Source: Azadirachta indica
Lineage: Eukaryota; Streptophyta; Magnoliopsida; Sapindales; Meliaceae
DNA length: 64,000 nt
Direction of reading: 5' to 3'
Assembly (NCBI GenBank): GCA_022749755.1
Contig: CM040441.1
Location: forward strand, 22,135,475 to 22,199,474
Shown here: piece by piece, positions 49,242 to 62,993 of the stretch
How the letters are laid out: every line of letters begins with the position of its first letter
How positions within the stretch are numbered: the first letter of the stretch is position 1
The notes under the pieces: model-generated
Seen by the model: the letters and a program-made list of their open reading frames with translations, nothing else
Databases searched by the model: none
Told to the model about the DNA's origin: nothing
Position numbers and translations under genes: made by a program

Positions 49242-51424
49242 ATGGATCCAGTAAACGTGTGGGGCAACTCTTCGCTCGCGACCGTCGACCCTGAAATTCA
49301 CGACCTCATCGAGAAAGAGAAGCGCCGACAATGCCGCGGCATCGAGCTCATCGCCTCCGAAAACTTCACTTCCTTCGCCGTTATCGAGGCCCTCGGCAGC
49401 GCCCTCACTAACAAATACTCCGAGGGTATGCCCGGCAACCGTTACTACGGAGGCAACGAATATATCGATCAGATCGAGAATCTCTGCAGGTCGAGAGCTC
49501 TACAGGCCTTCCATTTGGATCCAACCAAGTGGGGAGTTAACGTCCAGCCTTACTCCGGTTCGCCCGCTAACTTCGCCGCCTACACGGCGGTGCTGGAGCC
49601 GCATGATCGCATCATGGGGTTAGACCTGCCGTCGGGAGGTCACTTGACTCACGGTTACTACACTGCTGGCGGGAAAAAAATATCAGCCACTTCGATCTAC
49701 TTCGAGAGTTTGCCTTACAAGGTGAATTCCACTACTGGGTATATTGATTACGAAAAGTTGGAGGAGAAGGCTTTGGATTTCAGGCCGAAGTTGATCATTT
49801 GTGGTGGGAGTGCGTACCCACGTGACTGGGATTACGCTAGATTCAGAGCTATTGCTGATAAGTGTGGCGCGCTTTTGCTCTGTGATATGGCTCACATCAG
49901 TGGCCTTGTTGCTGCTCAGGTAATATTTGGATCTTCATTTTCCAATTCTGGATCTGGGTTTTTCTTTATTTTTACTATTATTTGCCATCAGATTCAGTCC
50001 TAGAATTCGTAGCTGCTAAGTTGTGCTTTGATCTTGTTAGTGTGACACACTTACATTTTCTAAATATGCAGGTTCTGAATCTAAGCTTTATGATTGAAGC
50101 ATGCTATGCTTTGTGCTGGATCTTGCTTCGATTAAATATGAATGAGATCTTAGTGTCTTATAATACTATTTTGAGTAGCATTAGGTTGAATTTTGGCTAC
50201 TAGTTTTCAGATCGATTGATGGGAATGTTTGATAGTCTCATTAACATTCTCTTTTGAGTATAAAATATGACCTACAATTTCAATCTCAGTTCTAGAGCTT
50301 GTTTAATGCTAAAGCATGCGAATCTAAATTTCAAATCTTCAGCAAATTCAATTTTTTATATTAATGCAGTTTTGGATTCTTAAATGTCTTTTGGTTGTTT
50401 GTTTCATATGTTATTAAATTGATTTGTTTATTTATTTATTTTTTTGGGTGCAGGAAGCGGCAGACCCCTTTGAATACTGTGACCTTGTGACAACTACTAC
50501 CCACAAGAGCTTGAGGGGTCCTAGGGCTGGTATGATCTTCTACCGAAAGGGTCCTAAGCCACCCAAGAAGGGGCAACCTGAAGATGCCGTTTATGATTTT
50601 GAAGACAAGATCAACTTTGCCGTCTTCCCATCTCTTCAAGGTGGTCCTCACAACCACCAGATTGGTGCTTTGGCTGTTGCCTTGAAACAGGCCATGACCC
50701 CTGGATTCAAGGCGTATGCTAAGCAAGTCAAGGCCAATGCAGTTGCCCTTGGCAACTACCTGCTGAGCAAGGGATACAAGCTTGTTACTGGAGGAACTGA
50801 GAACCACCTTGTTCTCTGGGATCTTCGTCCTCTTGGATTGACCGGTAAATGACTTATATATTTAGTTGTTTGAAAAATTTGGCGGTTTAAATGATTTCGT
50901 AGGTAAAGTTTTAACTCTTTGGTGCTATTCTTTTGCAGGCAACAAGGTTGAGAAGCTCTGTGACCTTTGCAACATTACAGTGAACAAGAATGCTGTGTTC
51001 GGTGACAGCAGTGCCTTGGCTCCTGGAGGAGTTAGAATTGGTAAGAATCGCTATCTGAATTATTATATTGATCAGACTCTAACGTCTATCCTCTTCTGAT
51101 ATAGAAGAATGAAGTAGACAATACTTTCTAATTCTACATTGCAGCCTAAGAGAATGAATGATGGGATTTTTATTGACAGGTGCCCCTGCAATGACCTCAA
51201 GAGGTTTGGTAGAGAAGGACTTCGAGCAGATTGGAGAATTCCTACACCGTGCAGTGGAGCTCACGTTGAGCATTCAAAAGCAGTATGGAAAGCTTTTGAA
51301 GGACTTCAACAAGGGTCTGGTGAACAACAAAGAAATCGAAGCACTCAAGGCCGATGTTGAGAAGTTTTCATCCTCATTTGAGATGCCTGGCTTCTTAATG
51401 TCTGAGATGAAGTACCAGGACTAG
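49242..51424 (+). CDS. SHMT: Serine hydroxymethyltransferase, cytosolic type
   Basis: Four exons: 49242-49919, 50454-50844, 50939-51040 and 51180-51424. All have GT/AG junctions and they join in frame to 471 residues, the length of plant cytosolic SHMT (Arabidopsis SHM4 type). The PLP enzyme interconverts serine plus tetrahydrofolate with glycine plus 5,10-methylene-tetrahydrofolate, supplying one-carbon units. Motifs: [10 protein letters not shown] near residue 40, [47 protein letters not shown] before the first intron, the PLP-lysine motif [14 protein letters not shown] (Lys244), then [13 protein letters not shown] and GAPAMTSRG. There is no organelle transit peptide, and the ATG lies directly before MDPVNVWGN. 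Codon use and GC content are much higher than the flanks. The gene is intact. Confidence 0.98.
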
Positions 51425-53262
51425 CCCTAAAAAACTACATCATTCACTTGGTTTGTGATGAAAACAAAAAACAAGAGCGAAACAATTGCATCTATCTGTG
51501 AATTTTCATCTCCGTAGGTTAAAAAGGTCAATTTTCTTTTGATTTATGTTGTTAGTAATACAACCGTGTATTTGTTTTGTTTTTTGTTTTTCTTTTTTCA
51601 AAAAAAATGATATGGATATCCGTTCTATCAATAAGCAACAAATATATGTACTTGAGATCTTTCATATAATGAGCAATTGAAAGCCTATCAGTTTTGTCCT
51701 TTGTTTAGTTGAAATTTAAAAGGAATATCAAAATTTAAACACAAACTTAATTTTAAACGTTTTATATATCAATGTAAATTACCATTAGCTAGTTTGAAAT
51801 ATCAATAATATTTCAAGATTATGTGATTTTAATTACTTCTAGAAATATCAAAATTTTTAAGACATGTATGGGATTGAGGTGTTTGTTGGAATTAAAAATA
51901 CTAAATAAATACTAATAAAAAAGAAGGTTACTAACCCCTATTCTTTTACTTTCATAATTGGTAATTTTTAGTTTACCCCTAACTATTATTGATAAACATT
52001 AACTCAGTCTAATTTTGACAAGAGTTCTCACTCCACCCGCAAATGTTAACCTTAACTGTTATATTTAATTGTTGACCGCAATTAATTTTAGAAAATTTGA
52101 TTTTATCCCTACTAAATTCAAAATTAATTTTTTTCTTCTTCCTTCCATGGTTGTTGCAGGCAGCCATTGATGACTACTTGTGATAGCCACCATCACCACT
52201 ACAAGCAACCTTTTGTGGCTGCCTATTGAAAAAAAAAAAAAAAAAAAAAAAAAACACTAAAAAGAGAAGAAAATAAAAGAAAAGGAGAGGGAAGAGGGAG
52301 AGAAAGAAAACATTACTTTTATAAATATAAAATTATAAAATTATAATTTTACCCTTGTTATTATTTGAAATAATTACATAAGCGAACGATAAAATGTGAA
52401 GTAAAAACTTTTATTAAAGTTAGAGATGGATTGATGTTTGTCAATAATGATAGGGATAAATTGAAGATTACCATTCAGAGTTAAATAAAACTATTAGTAT
52501 TAAACATGCCAATCTCGCAGATACCTAACAATGCCTAATTTCATTAGAAATTGAATGCTATTTAATTGCCATGAGAATAAGAAAAAAGAACTCTTAAATA
52601 AGAAAAAAATACTACTTAACTTGAATGTATTATTACTTTTTTTTTGTTTAAACGTAGAACATGAAATATATTAAGTAAAAGTTGAAACTCTAAATTAAAT
52701 TTTGAAATTTTAAAACTTAAACCCTCCAACCAAAAGAATTAAAACATTTATCTTAAAATAAAAAAAAGTTATAAGTAACAATACATTGTTGTAGTTAAAC
52801 CCAGAAGAATAGCATAAAGCGAAGATGATAGAAACAACATAAAACCATGGCTTCCTTCATCAACAAAGTCAAAAGGGAAAAAGCAAACAGAAAAAAGATG
52901 TTAATTAATAATAATTTTCTTTTTAATTATTATTATTTTTAATTTGATTTTGTATTCAATAACATCCTTAATTGACTTTATGCAGCATATAAAGACCAGG
53001 AAGAGAAGATTGCTGGTATAACTAAACTAAACTGATTCTCTTTCTCACTCTCACTCTATACAACAGAATGCATCTTCGTACAAATGAAAATTCATTAGCA
53101 AATCTTCAATCAAATATTTCCTGGGCTTCAATTATACTGTGTTGACTGCGAAAGACAGTCGGAGACAAGTTAGCCGATTTGAATGTAGAATCAAAATAAA
53201 AATCAAATGAAAGTCGAAGCTAAACAATAACCACAGAGCATAAGTGATGGAAGAAAATAAGC
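51425..53262. other. SHMT 3' region and spacer to RAD50
   Basis: SHMT 3' UTR sequence probably extends to about 51660 (AATAAG near 51630). The rest is AT-rich. At 52229-52254 is a 26-A run, preceded by an 8-bp inverted repeat GGCAGCCA (52159-52166) / TGGCTGCC (52216-52223) and followed by a purine-only-rich tract (52260-52310). RAD50 and SHMT are convergent, so this spacer holds both gene ends. Confidence 0.5.
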
Positions 53263-56200
53263 TTACTGATCATCTTTTGAAACCCGATAATATTTTTCTG
53301 CATGTTGTCGTTGTCCGATTAGTTGAGCAAATCTTTCATCGTGAGTAATTACAATTAATTGGAAGTTCTCCTGGCCCTTCCTGTCCTCCATGATTCTTCA
53401 TGGAGGGGCAGACAACAAGATGAGTAAATGAAAAGAATCTTGGCGTTAATAGGTGAAAGATGTAAGTGCTTCATACCTGAGGAGAGCTGCTGCGAGACTC
53501 TCAGCGTTAGGGCCATCCAAGTTTGTAGTTGGTTCGTCCAATGCTAGTATTCCACAGTTAAGGCAAAAAGTCTCAGCTAATGCTAACCGTATGATAAGGG
53601 AAGCAAGGACCTGAAACCAAACACAAGCTTTGGATTGTACATCAACAACAAAAATGAAAAAGAAAGTTTTGAAAACACTCTCTCTCTCTCCCCCTCTTGC
53701 TGGGTGTATTTGAGGTTTACTCACCTTCTGACCAGCACTACATCTTCCTCTCATTTCTAGCTCTGCATCACCTGTCTGCATGAGAACCTGTATAGATTAT
53801 AGAATACAATGGAGTTAATAACATTTGATGTGATATGAAAATGAACATCAAGAAGGATGCAAATTGTTTCGATACCTTGTAGCTATAAGAACGAGTCCCA
53901 GCACCTTCGGAATCTGAATGAATCCTAATATAATCTATATCTTGTCCTCTATATGTTTGCTGCCATAATTCTCTTATAATTTTATTTATTTCTTCCATTT
54001 TCATTGTGTGGAAACGCATGAGTGCTCTAAGGAAAACATTTCAAAAGAGGAGTAAGCTAAAAATTATAGTGGAAGGAATACGTGACAGCTGAAATGAAAG
54101 AGTTTAAACCTTTTTGATTGTATAAATGAAGGAAAAGTGCCAAAAATGTGAAAAAGGAAAACAAAAAAATGCTACAGAGAAGTCAAGGAAAGCTGCATCC
54201 TCACTTCACCGTACCATTTACAAAAAATGAATAGTGGTACCGTGAACAAAGAATAGATAACTTATTTGAATTGCTTACTTGTCAAGTGCATTGTAGTATC
54301 TATCCAGGTCCTTGTTTGCCATCTCAGTTGTCTGCCACAAACTTTCAAGTTAAAATTATACAATGGAACTAGTGATGATTGTGACAATAACTTGAAGCAA
54401 TTGCAGATATCTCCTACCTTCAGCTGGATTAGCTGATCAAAGTACCGTTTATCAATGTCCTTGTATTGTGACTGTTTAAGATCAATTTTATTCTTTGAAA
54501 TGTTGCTCTGATAAACAGACAACGTCCCATGGTACCTGTTTAACTGTTCGGAAGAAGGAAATCCACATGTTATTTTCTTTAAATGCAAATATGACATGAA
54601 ACTATAGGTTTGACATGAAATAGCAGAATATATGAAAAGAAGAACATTTAAGCATAAAAAAAAATCTAATAGTATAGGTGCTTCCACAACTTTAAAAAAA
54701 AAAAAAAACTCCCCCAGTCTAACTAGGTTCTATGCCACCGAAAGCTTTTAGATTTTCAGCTCTTGGACTCTATTGCATTCATCATTAGCATTTGCAACGA
54801 CAGAGCAAAAGCAAAATCATACACAGGATGTGTCTCCGTCCTTTCTCTTTTGTCATTTCTTAATCAATTTGTTATTCTTCTGACAGAATACAATACAGAC
54901 ATGTCCTTATTTCTTCCGATATATGCTACCACTGGAAAATCTTTCTTATTCAGAAAACTAACAGCCTAATCAAACAATTTCCCCTTCTCTCTGACAAGGT
55001 ATACAACCAGATTCCTAATGTGTGCCATAAACAAGAACTATAGCTCCTAGATAAAGATTTGAAAGCTGGAAAAGGCCAACAGAATTACTCTACATCTATG
55101 AGAGTGATTACACTTGATGGAGAGAAATAAGATCCAATGTGGCTACAGTTGACATGGCAATGAAGGCATTTATGGAGTTAATGATATGACTGTCATAAGG
55201 TTTGGTGATCCTAGTAATTGCCATATATTTATTTACAACTTCAAAGTATGCTGTTTATTCTCCTCTCAACATCAGAACTGTTGTAGGCGTGTAGCTTAGG
55301 GTGGGATACTAACAATGTAAAACTTAAATCATATCAGAGCATCAAGGTTTAAGGCTCAAAATAGTTTAAATATGATGTTAAGTCAAAATTTACACCTCCA
55401 AGATTAAGAGGAAAAAAATTGAAAAGGCATGATAATTGTAAGCTACTGGGCCTGGAGTGCAGGCCCTTATAGGCTGTAGTGAAGAAAATGGGAGAATCCC
55501 CTATCGAAATGTCAATTTCATCCAAAAAATGTAATCAATTTATATAAGCTAGTTAAAGCCTAAAATACTAATAATACCTTTGGACCTTCTAAATCATGAA
55601 GAAATAAGCTCTGTCCATTTCAAAAATAAATCCCATCAATGGTGGCCTAATTGTAATCTCCTTTATAGAAATGGTTTTCAACTGAAACTTTTGTGGAATT
55701 GATTTCCTTTTTCTGTTTGGGAGTCTTTCAAAAGAGCCTCTATACACAGTTGGATATCATGTATCACCTCAGTGCAAGAAACACAAGTCATTCAGTTGGT
55801 ACACATTAATACTTTCCCTTTTTATCTGTTCTGGGACACGATACTTCCACTACACACAGACTATGCTCTTTTTTTTTTTTTTTTAAAATTTAAATTTGGA
55901 TAGAAATATGCATCAGAAAGATATCAATAGGTATCATATTCAATGACAGAACAGATAACAGCTCATTTATTAAAGTATCTGAGCCAAGTTATCTATCCAA
56001 AGTTTTAATAGAACATGACCATGTAACTTATTGGTTCTACCCTTCTCATTAGCACACAATATACATTCTAAGTGGTTGCACTAACTGACAGAATAGGAAT
56101 CTTTACAGAAAACTAAGGAGCTAAACACCGAGGCACAGTTAACCCTCTCCAATAACTTGCACTGAATCAGCTTGTCCTAGAGAGTGAAGCACTTCAAGAA

Positions 56201-59200
56201 TACTGTTCGTGTCTTTAAGCCACAAAAATCTAGACCAATTTTTTCCATAGAATGTTAAATCTGTGTGGGCATATTTTATTTTTTATACTATTGATTGACA
56301 CAAATTAGTCTCCACTTAGGACAAAATAAAAAGAAAATACAAAATAAAAATAAGAAATGACAAAAAACACTTAACCTGACAGTTTTTGCCTTTTTGTAGA
56401 CACCTGGTCTGCTAAACACTTGTAATACTTTTCTTATATTTTAGGAATATTATTCAGAGTCTCATATCAAAAAACAAATAAAATAATGGCAAGAAGACAA
56501 AAAAAAAAAGAAAGCAAAATCATATGAACAAATTGCGGTTCCTCACAATAACTTATAGACCTGATTTTTTTCACTTATACCCGACAGAAAATAGCTAGCA
56601 ACTGTTCAATCACTATAATAAATAACTTATATAGAACAATGCTACTTCAACAAAAAGGCAAACATAGGTGATGTCTCTAGGGACCATTTTTACCTCTGAA
56701 AGAAGTCTCTCTCTTTCTTGTGAGAGCTTTGCCAGTTCACTTTCAACTGCAGATATTCCTCCAATCTTCAATATTCTTTCTTCCAGAGATTCGATCTCAG
56801 AAGCAAGTTCATCGACTTCAGCTTTTGTCTTCCTGTAATTCAAGTTGTCTTCAATATTTCTTCTTAGCTGATCTTGATTCCTCATTAAGTCCTTGCTTTT
56901 GTTCAACTCAGCTAAAATCTCCTGCTTCCTACTATCACAACTTTGAAGTTGAGATTCTGACACAGTTTTCTTTTCTTTCAGTTCCTTTAACCTCTCCTCT
57001 TTCTTCAAATCATAATATCTGATAGAAAGAAAGTGCATGATTAAAATACATGGCATTATGAAAAACCCCTATATATCAATCCTGTACTTCGTAACATACT
57101 CTTTAATCTTAGAAGCAGTTTTAAGCAGTGTCTCAATTTCCTGTTGGTAGTTTCTTTTCTGTTCAGCCAACTCCTCATATTCACAGCTAAGTTTGACTTT
57201 CAAATCATTGTAGTCACCCAGTAATTTATCTTTCTCCTTTGATAGAGGACCGAGAGCCTCAGCTAAGAGCTGAAAAACCAATAAGGTCATGCATTATTCA
57301 TGACAAAAGTTATGACAAGAAAAAGAAAACCTGTTATCAAGGAAATGGCTCAAATTAAAAACACAAATATGAATAAATTTTATCTAAAACAGTTCGTTAT
57401 TGAACTTAAGTTGCCTAAATTATTCAAATTCAAATCCACTTAATTTTTGCTTGCATATGACAGGAGCTCTGTACTAGAAATACCTAAAATAATATCTGGA
57501 CAGAATTACCTAGTGAGAGCTCCATAGTTGCAAGGATATATAACCTCAAGCAATCTTTTTGAATTCCAGTGTTACACAAATGAAAAGCATACTGGTAGTT
57601 ATCACAGTTCACAGTTACATCATCAGATCATCTACTGAATTTTAACTGCTTGTGCTTAATAAGCGAAGCCCAAGCACCAGTACAATTGTTTATCAAGTCT
57701 GCAAACATACTCCAATCTGTCTAATTTAATCTTATGATAATAATATTTCATACTACCACCATAACACTTGGTACAAAACAATTTTAATTGTGGCACCAAC
57801 TGCTACTTCCAGACAAGTTCTTACCGGAAAGAACATTCAAAACTCAGGTGCCAATGCTCAGATTTATTCACAGGAACGCATAAGCCATTTCCTAATCCTA
57901 GTGGAATCCTCCACATGTAGATTTTAACATTTACAAGGAATGTGCAAGCCACCACATTTTTGTCCTTGATTCTTTTCTGCTTTTCAACTGTCATTTACTG
58001 AAAAACATATATTCTTTTAAATGTTAATATCTTTGGTGCATGAAATTATTAATTTATAAGTTTAAAATAAAAAGGTAATGACAGCTTTCCATAACGGATA
58101 CCAAATTAAACACAATCCTGCACTGCACTTTCAAGTTATAAAAAGAAAGTCAAACTGTGCAAGCCTCTACACTGCAAACAATTATCATATGCTATATTGC
58201 ATTCAACATCAAAACAGAATAACAGTACCCAAAACTACTTACAGAACTTACAGAACAAAGAAACAAGTTTTCTAATCCTCACTCCATTCCAAACCACACT
58301 GTAGAGACTTGCTCATATAAGTTAGTTTATTATTGTGAAAGTCAGGTAGGCCTACAAATACTGTGATATTGAAGTACGACTGTACACATGCAAACTAAAT
58401 ATTGTCCATTAATTTGAGCTCATTTTTTAGTAACGTGTATAAGCATTTGGGAGATGGAGTACATTAATATCTATATAAACATTTAGAATTAACTTATTGA
58501 ACTGCAAGCATTACACTAAAAACAAGGAATCCTAGATTCACATCGTATAATGATGTTTACTCATAGGAGAACCTACACAAGTATCATATACACCTCATAA
58601 CCACAATTATTCAACAAAAACATGCAATCAGATGATATAAAATCATACAAAGTAATGCCAATAAGTATGTTGGAAGAACAGACAACCTTCTCATCAAGAT
58701 CAACTTGGCTTTTTTCTTCGGTCAAATGTTCCAACTCTTCTTCTGCCTTCTTGACATCCCACAATGTATTGGCTGCCTTAACTTTTTCCTCTCTTAGAGT
58801 GTGCCATCTTATTTGAATGTTCGACAAATCATTTTCCATGTACCTTTGTTCATCTCTTAACTTCTCCAGTTCATTTTGCAGACTATCCCTGTTGACCAAT
58901 AGAAACAATAAGAAAAAGATTACAAAAAAAAAGAAAAAAAATTAAAATAGAACAGAAAAAAGATAAAGAGTAGATAGAGATAAACAAGAATTCAAGTCGA
59001 CACACTAACCTACATGATGCACATACAACGTAATTTAGGTGATGGAGATGGGCCAACTGACTTATAACCATGAATATGAAGCTTATGTGATATTTTGTCA
59101 TTTTAGGGGCATCTGTTGTCTTATTAAAGAATAATATTTGTTTAATTTAGTTTCCCTTTGGGTTCAGCCCGGCCTCCAGCTTGATGTATTTCTTTTAAGG

Positions 59201-61810
59201 TGACACTTGGCATGACTTGAGAATGTAAATCACTAAGATAAAAATTCTCTTTCTTATTTAAAATTTGAATTTGATTGAAATCTAAATATATGTAATTATA
59301 TAAATAGTTCTACCATTTCCCTTCCCTCTCCTCTCTGTCTTTTCTATATCTTCTATCTCTTTGCCCTCCCTTCATTCTTTATCATTCTCTTCTTTCTCCT
59401 CTCTCTCAATTTATATATCTTCTGTATAGTAACGTTAGTTTATAATGTATCATTTCAGACTATGTCCAGAGCTGTTATGCCTTCAATTTGAGCATACACA
59501 TGATACAAATCTATTTTGCAGGGATTTGAGGATTTTTCATGAAAGCCCAAAATCACTGAACTAGTCTGTGAATTAAATTCCATGAAAAAAAGATCACAGA
59601 ATTTCGTGGTACAGAATAGGCCAAAACTGAAGAAGAAAGCCCCCAGTTTCTCTCTCTCTCTCTCTTTTTTTTTTTTTTTAATTTTTAAATTTTTTATTTA
59701 TGATTGCCATCACTGTTTCTTTTTTTGTTGTTTCCTCTCAACCCAAGGCACCTGTGGATGGTGAGGGAATTTACCAATTTCAACAGGTTAATTTTGGACT
59801 CACAATGAAATGGAAAGAAGTTGCAGCAACTATTCAATAGCCATGTAACCTATGTCCAACTTTTGAAATTCACAAAAATTTGAATAACGATTTAATCAAC
59901 TTCACCATTTTTATTAGGTAAACATGCTATATATGTATTATTTCAATATCAAGAGATTTGTTTTTCTAGATGGATGGTAAAATATGTGTTCACTGTTTAA
60001 ATGAAAGCTAGATTTAAAAATTTAAAAAGCTAAACAATAGAAACATAATATAGATGACCAAAAAAAAAAAACTAAGAGTGTTGATCATAAATCAACCAGG
60101 TTTACTGCCTATGGATCATCTTTTGAAATTCCAATAGCCAGATTGAAAAAAAAAAAAAAAAAAAACCCACAAAACTAATAATTGGTGGATAAGTTCAAGT
60201 AACATACTTTGTGCTCTGAAAACCATTCAGCTCCTGCTGGATTTCTTCCATAGTTCTAACACCTTGTCCTCGAGAATCGAGCATATATTCCAAATCATCA
60301 ACTTGCTTTTGCCACATTTGAATTTCTTGGAAGAGCCTGTCAGCAGTTTCAACAGGTTGCACCAAGGCTTCAACTGATTCTTTATCAGCTTTTATTTGAG
60401 CTAAAACACCTAACACCTACAGATAAAAAAGTTACCACATAGTTAAAATTAGATAACCACCAGGCCACATTAAATAATTAAACGGTTATATTCATATAGT
60501 ACGGCAGGACCAAATTGTGTTTATGTTTGTTTTCAAGTCATGGTGGTTATGTGTAGCTGACAAGCAAGTGCATGTGAGGGGGCGTGTTAGGCTTATATAC
60601 TATTGTTGGGCCCTTACCTAATAGTTTAAGTTTTAAGCATTAACTTAATAGAAAGAAGTGCAATTACATAGTTTACAAAATGTTTATGGATAAATTACAA
60701 GGACCTTTTATCTTTCCTTTTTTTTTTTTTTACCCCGGATAAGCAACAAAGAAAGGTTGTATTGACAAAGGGAAAAAAAGGGAGCAGCACGTGTGAACTA
60801 TGTACACAAAGGGAAAAAAAAAAATGGAAGGAAGACAATCATATACAACAAACATCCAAAAAACCCATTTATGAACTCCAACAACATCCATCCTTCCCTA
60901 ATCCAAAAAGAAATCAATCTATACATTCAAAATTAAAAGCACTTATCAATCATAGATGAAAGATGAAAAGCTTAAATCAGATACAAGATGACTAATACAA
61001 ATTTGAAGCACTTGTGTTGAGAAATGTGATATCTAAAAATTTTATGTAAAAAAATCCTACTTACATCATCAAAAGCTTGAGATTTCTGATCCAGCTCTTC
61101 AGTAAGCTCCTGCGAATTTTTCTCAGCAAGAGGGATTGTTTCCTTGGTAATTTTAAGATATTCTTCAAAAACCATTCGGAGCTTGTCCAACTGCTGAAAG
61201 TAAGAGTCGGCATTTGAGGACTCCAGAGCCAGCATTTTCATGTGCTCAGCTGAACTTGCTGCCTTCACTCTTTGCTGTAATTGACAAGAAAATATCAGCC
61301 AGCTTCACAAGCAACTAAAAGAAGCTCAGATAGTTTCTCAGATGAGTTAATAAATACTAATAGACATCTAAATGAAAGACCAAATGTCAGGAAATGCTTA
61401 AAGAAGTACCAGCATACAGTCATGCATAACCTACTTTAAAGATTTTATATAGAATTATGAAAACCTTTTTAACAAATTCATCTTCCTCTTCAGCGGAGAA
61501 GGGACGTTCACAGCAAGGGCAAACATGATGAGCACGTGCAACTCTTTCAAAGGGATCAAACATTTGTCGCATACCATCTGCAATGTTGTATTTACTGCAG
61601 GTGATGCACCAAGTATAGCATTAGCACCTTTGTAACCACAAAAAAGAACACTTGATCTTATCCTTTCATATGTAATTTAAGTCAAAATCAACAACCTTTT
61701 CTGAACATCTCTTTTCTCCTTGGCTGAGTCCAAGACTTTTGGATAAGAATCAATGCTGAAAATTTGCTGATTCAAGGACTGAAGTTTGGATTCAATAAAT
61801 CTCTTCTTTG
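53263..61810 (-). CDS. RAD50: RAD50 DNA repair ATPase, C-terminal half (gene continues beyond window)
   Basis: Thirteen exons on the minus strand: 61810-61696, 61594-61465, 61274-61065, 60416-60208, 58888-58687, 57269-57100, 57018-56694, 54543-54418, 54331-54279, 54026-53876, 53787-53725, 53610-53477 and 53395-53263 (stop TAA). Junctions are all GT/AG and keep one frame, giving about 672 residues, roughly half of the usual 1,300. Order seen: the zinc hook CPCC in [11 protein letters not shown]; a long coiled coil ([23 protein letters not shown] and others); then the C-terminal ATPase lobe with signature motif RGRCSAGQK, Walker [13 protein letters not shown] and the VITHDERF segment. RAD50 with MRE11 and NBS1 tethers and processes DNA double-strand breaks in the nucleus, and acts at telomeres and in meiosis. 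The 5' half (Walker A lobe) lies right of the window. No defects are seen. Confidence 0.96.
54544..56693 (-). other. RAD50 intron of about 2.15 kb
   Basis: It lies between the exon ending ...LLSE and the exon starting LNRYHG. It is AT-rich, with no coding signal on either strand beyond chance short frames. A T-run sits near 55870. Confidence 0.7.
57270..58686 (-). other. RAD50 intron of about 1.42 kb
   Basis: It lies between exons ending ...DLDEK and starting LLAEALGP. No feature is recognised inside. Confidence 0.7.
58889..60207 (-). other. RAD50 intron of about 1.3 kb
   Basis: It contains a CT-rich tract near 59325-59410, a (CT)n plus T-run at 59650-59680 and A-runs near 60060 and 60145. 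No coding signal. Confidence 0.7.
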
Positions 61811-62014
61811 CTGCAATAAATCAGTAGAAACAAAATTATTATGCAATATAGACAAAGAGATTCATTGCTAACATGAATAAATTAAGAACACAATACTAGC
61901 TGACAGATGTAAGCCACAATTCATACAAATTTGGTATTCCTTCCTAATGTGGTTCTCAGATGCCAAATAAATAAGATATAAAATCATAATCAATCAAGTT
62001 GTATAGTTTTATGC

Positions 62015-62893
62015 TGTTGGAGAAAATAAAATTATATTGAACTCTCTTGAATTATAAACTAAGTATATAAACTAAGTATATGGACATGCTTTTATATGAG
62101 CTGTAGTAATAAAGCAACATAAATTAGAAATCGTCATAAACTTAGGAATTCTTAACAAACTAAGACAAGACTAATAATAAGTCTAATTTCAATTTTAACA
62201 CTCTCCTCAAACTCAAGATAGCAGAGCAAGTTTCGGTTTGGAAGCTAATGCGATTTAGAAGAAAATCCCAAAACATCGAAAAATAGGAGAAAACCACTTG
62301 TGCCTTCAAGAGGTAATCTTGTGCCTTCTAAGAGGTAAGAAATACTTAACTATGCCTTTTTTTTTTGACGAGAAATACTGACTGTGCCTTTTTCTCTAGG
62401 CGTGATAAATATTTGACTGTATCTTGTGCCTTTCTATAGGCAAAGAATATTGATTGTACTTTTCCATATATGAGGAATGCCTTATATGGGCAAGCAGCAG
62501 TAGACAAACGAGCAGCCATAACAAGAACTACGGATTCGTGAACAGCACTCTGCTACAGTCGTGAACAGTATTCATGAACAGTCTTTTTTAGTACCTGTCA
62601 ACAGTACCCTATCTGGATTAGGGTTCCTAGACTTTTTCTTTCTTTCATTTTTTTTTTTTTTTAAGTTTCTAGAATTTTTTTCTTTTGCTAGAAAAGAAAA
62701 TTATACTCAGTAACTATCTTATAGGGTAGCACATCATCGCACAAAATAGAATCATGTTCAATAACTACCTTATAGGGTAATACATCATCGCTATAAAAAA
62801 TTTTCTGATACGACTTTCAAACCTAAGATCGAATCGAAACAGCTCTAATACTATGTTGAAGAACATAAATTATATTGAACTCTCTTAAATTAT
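62015..62893 (-). mobile_element. Small Copia/TRIM-like LTR element, minus strand, truncated by gap
   Basis: An LTR of 186 bp at 62015-62200 (plus-strand reading TGTTGGAG ... TTTTAACA) is repeated from 62854 (TGTTGAAGAACATAAATTAT) until the gap at 62894. Read on the minus strand, the internal region begins right after the right-hand LTR with TAGTATTAGAGC (62853-62842), a decayed form of the plant initiator-tRNA-Met primer site TGGTATCAGAGC. It ends with a purine tract (TTGAGTTTGAGGAGAG, 62216-62201) just before the left-hand LTR. The roughly 650-bp interior has repeated 'gtgcctt' and 'aggtaagaaatac' pieces and 'gaacagt' repeats but no gag-pol, so it is a TRIM-like, non-autonomous element. Confidence 0.6.
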
Positions 62894-62993
62894 NNNNNNN
62901 NNNNNNNNNNNNNNNNNNNNNNNNNNNNNNNNNNNNNNNNNNNNNNNNNNNNNNNNNNNNNNNNNNNNNNNNNNNNNNNNNNNNNNNNNNNNN
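62894..62993. other. Assembly gap (100 N)
   Basis: Exactly 100 N, the usual size for a gap of unknown length. It begins inside the second LTR of the small Copia-like element, so the missing DNA probably contains the rest of that LTR and possibly more. Confidence 0.98.

Noticed and set aside
50436..50807. 123-codon open frame on the minus strand
   Set aside because: Antisense shadow of SHMT exon 2.
53446..53781. 111-codon frame reading through RAD50 exons and the intron between them
   Set aside because: Only the parts 53787-53725 and 53610-53477 are exon; the middle is intron read-through.
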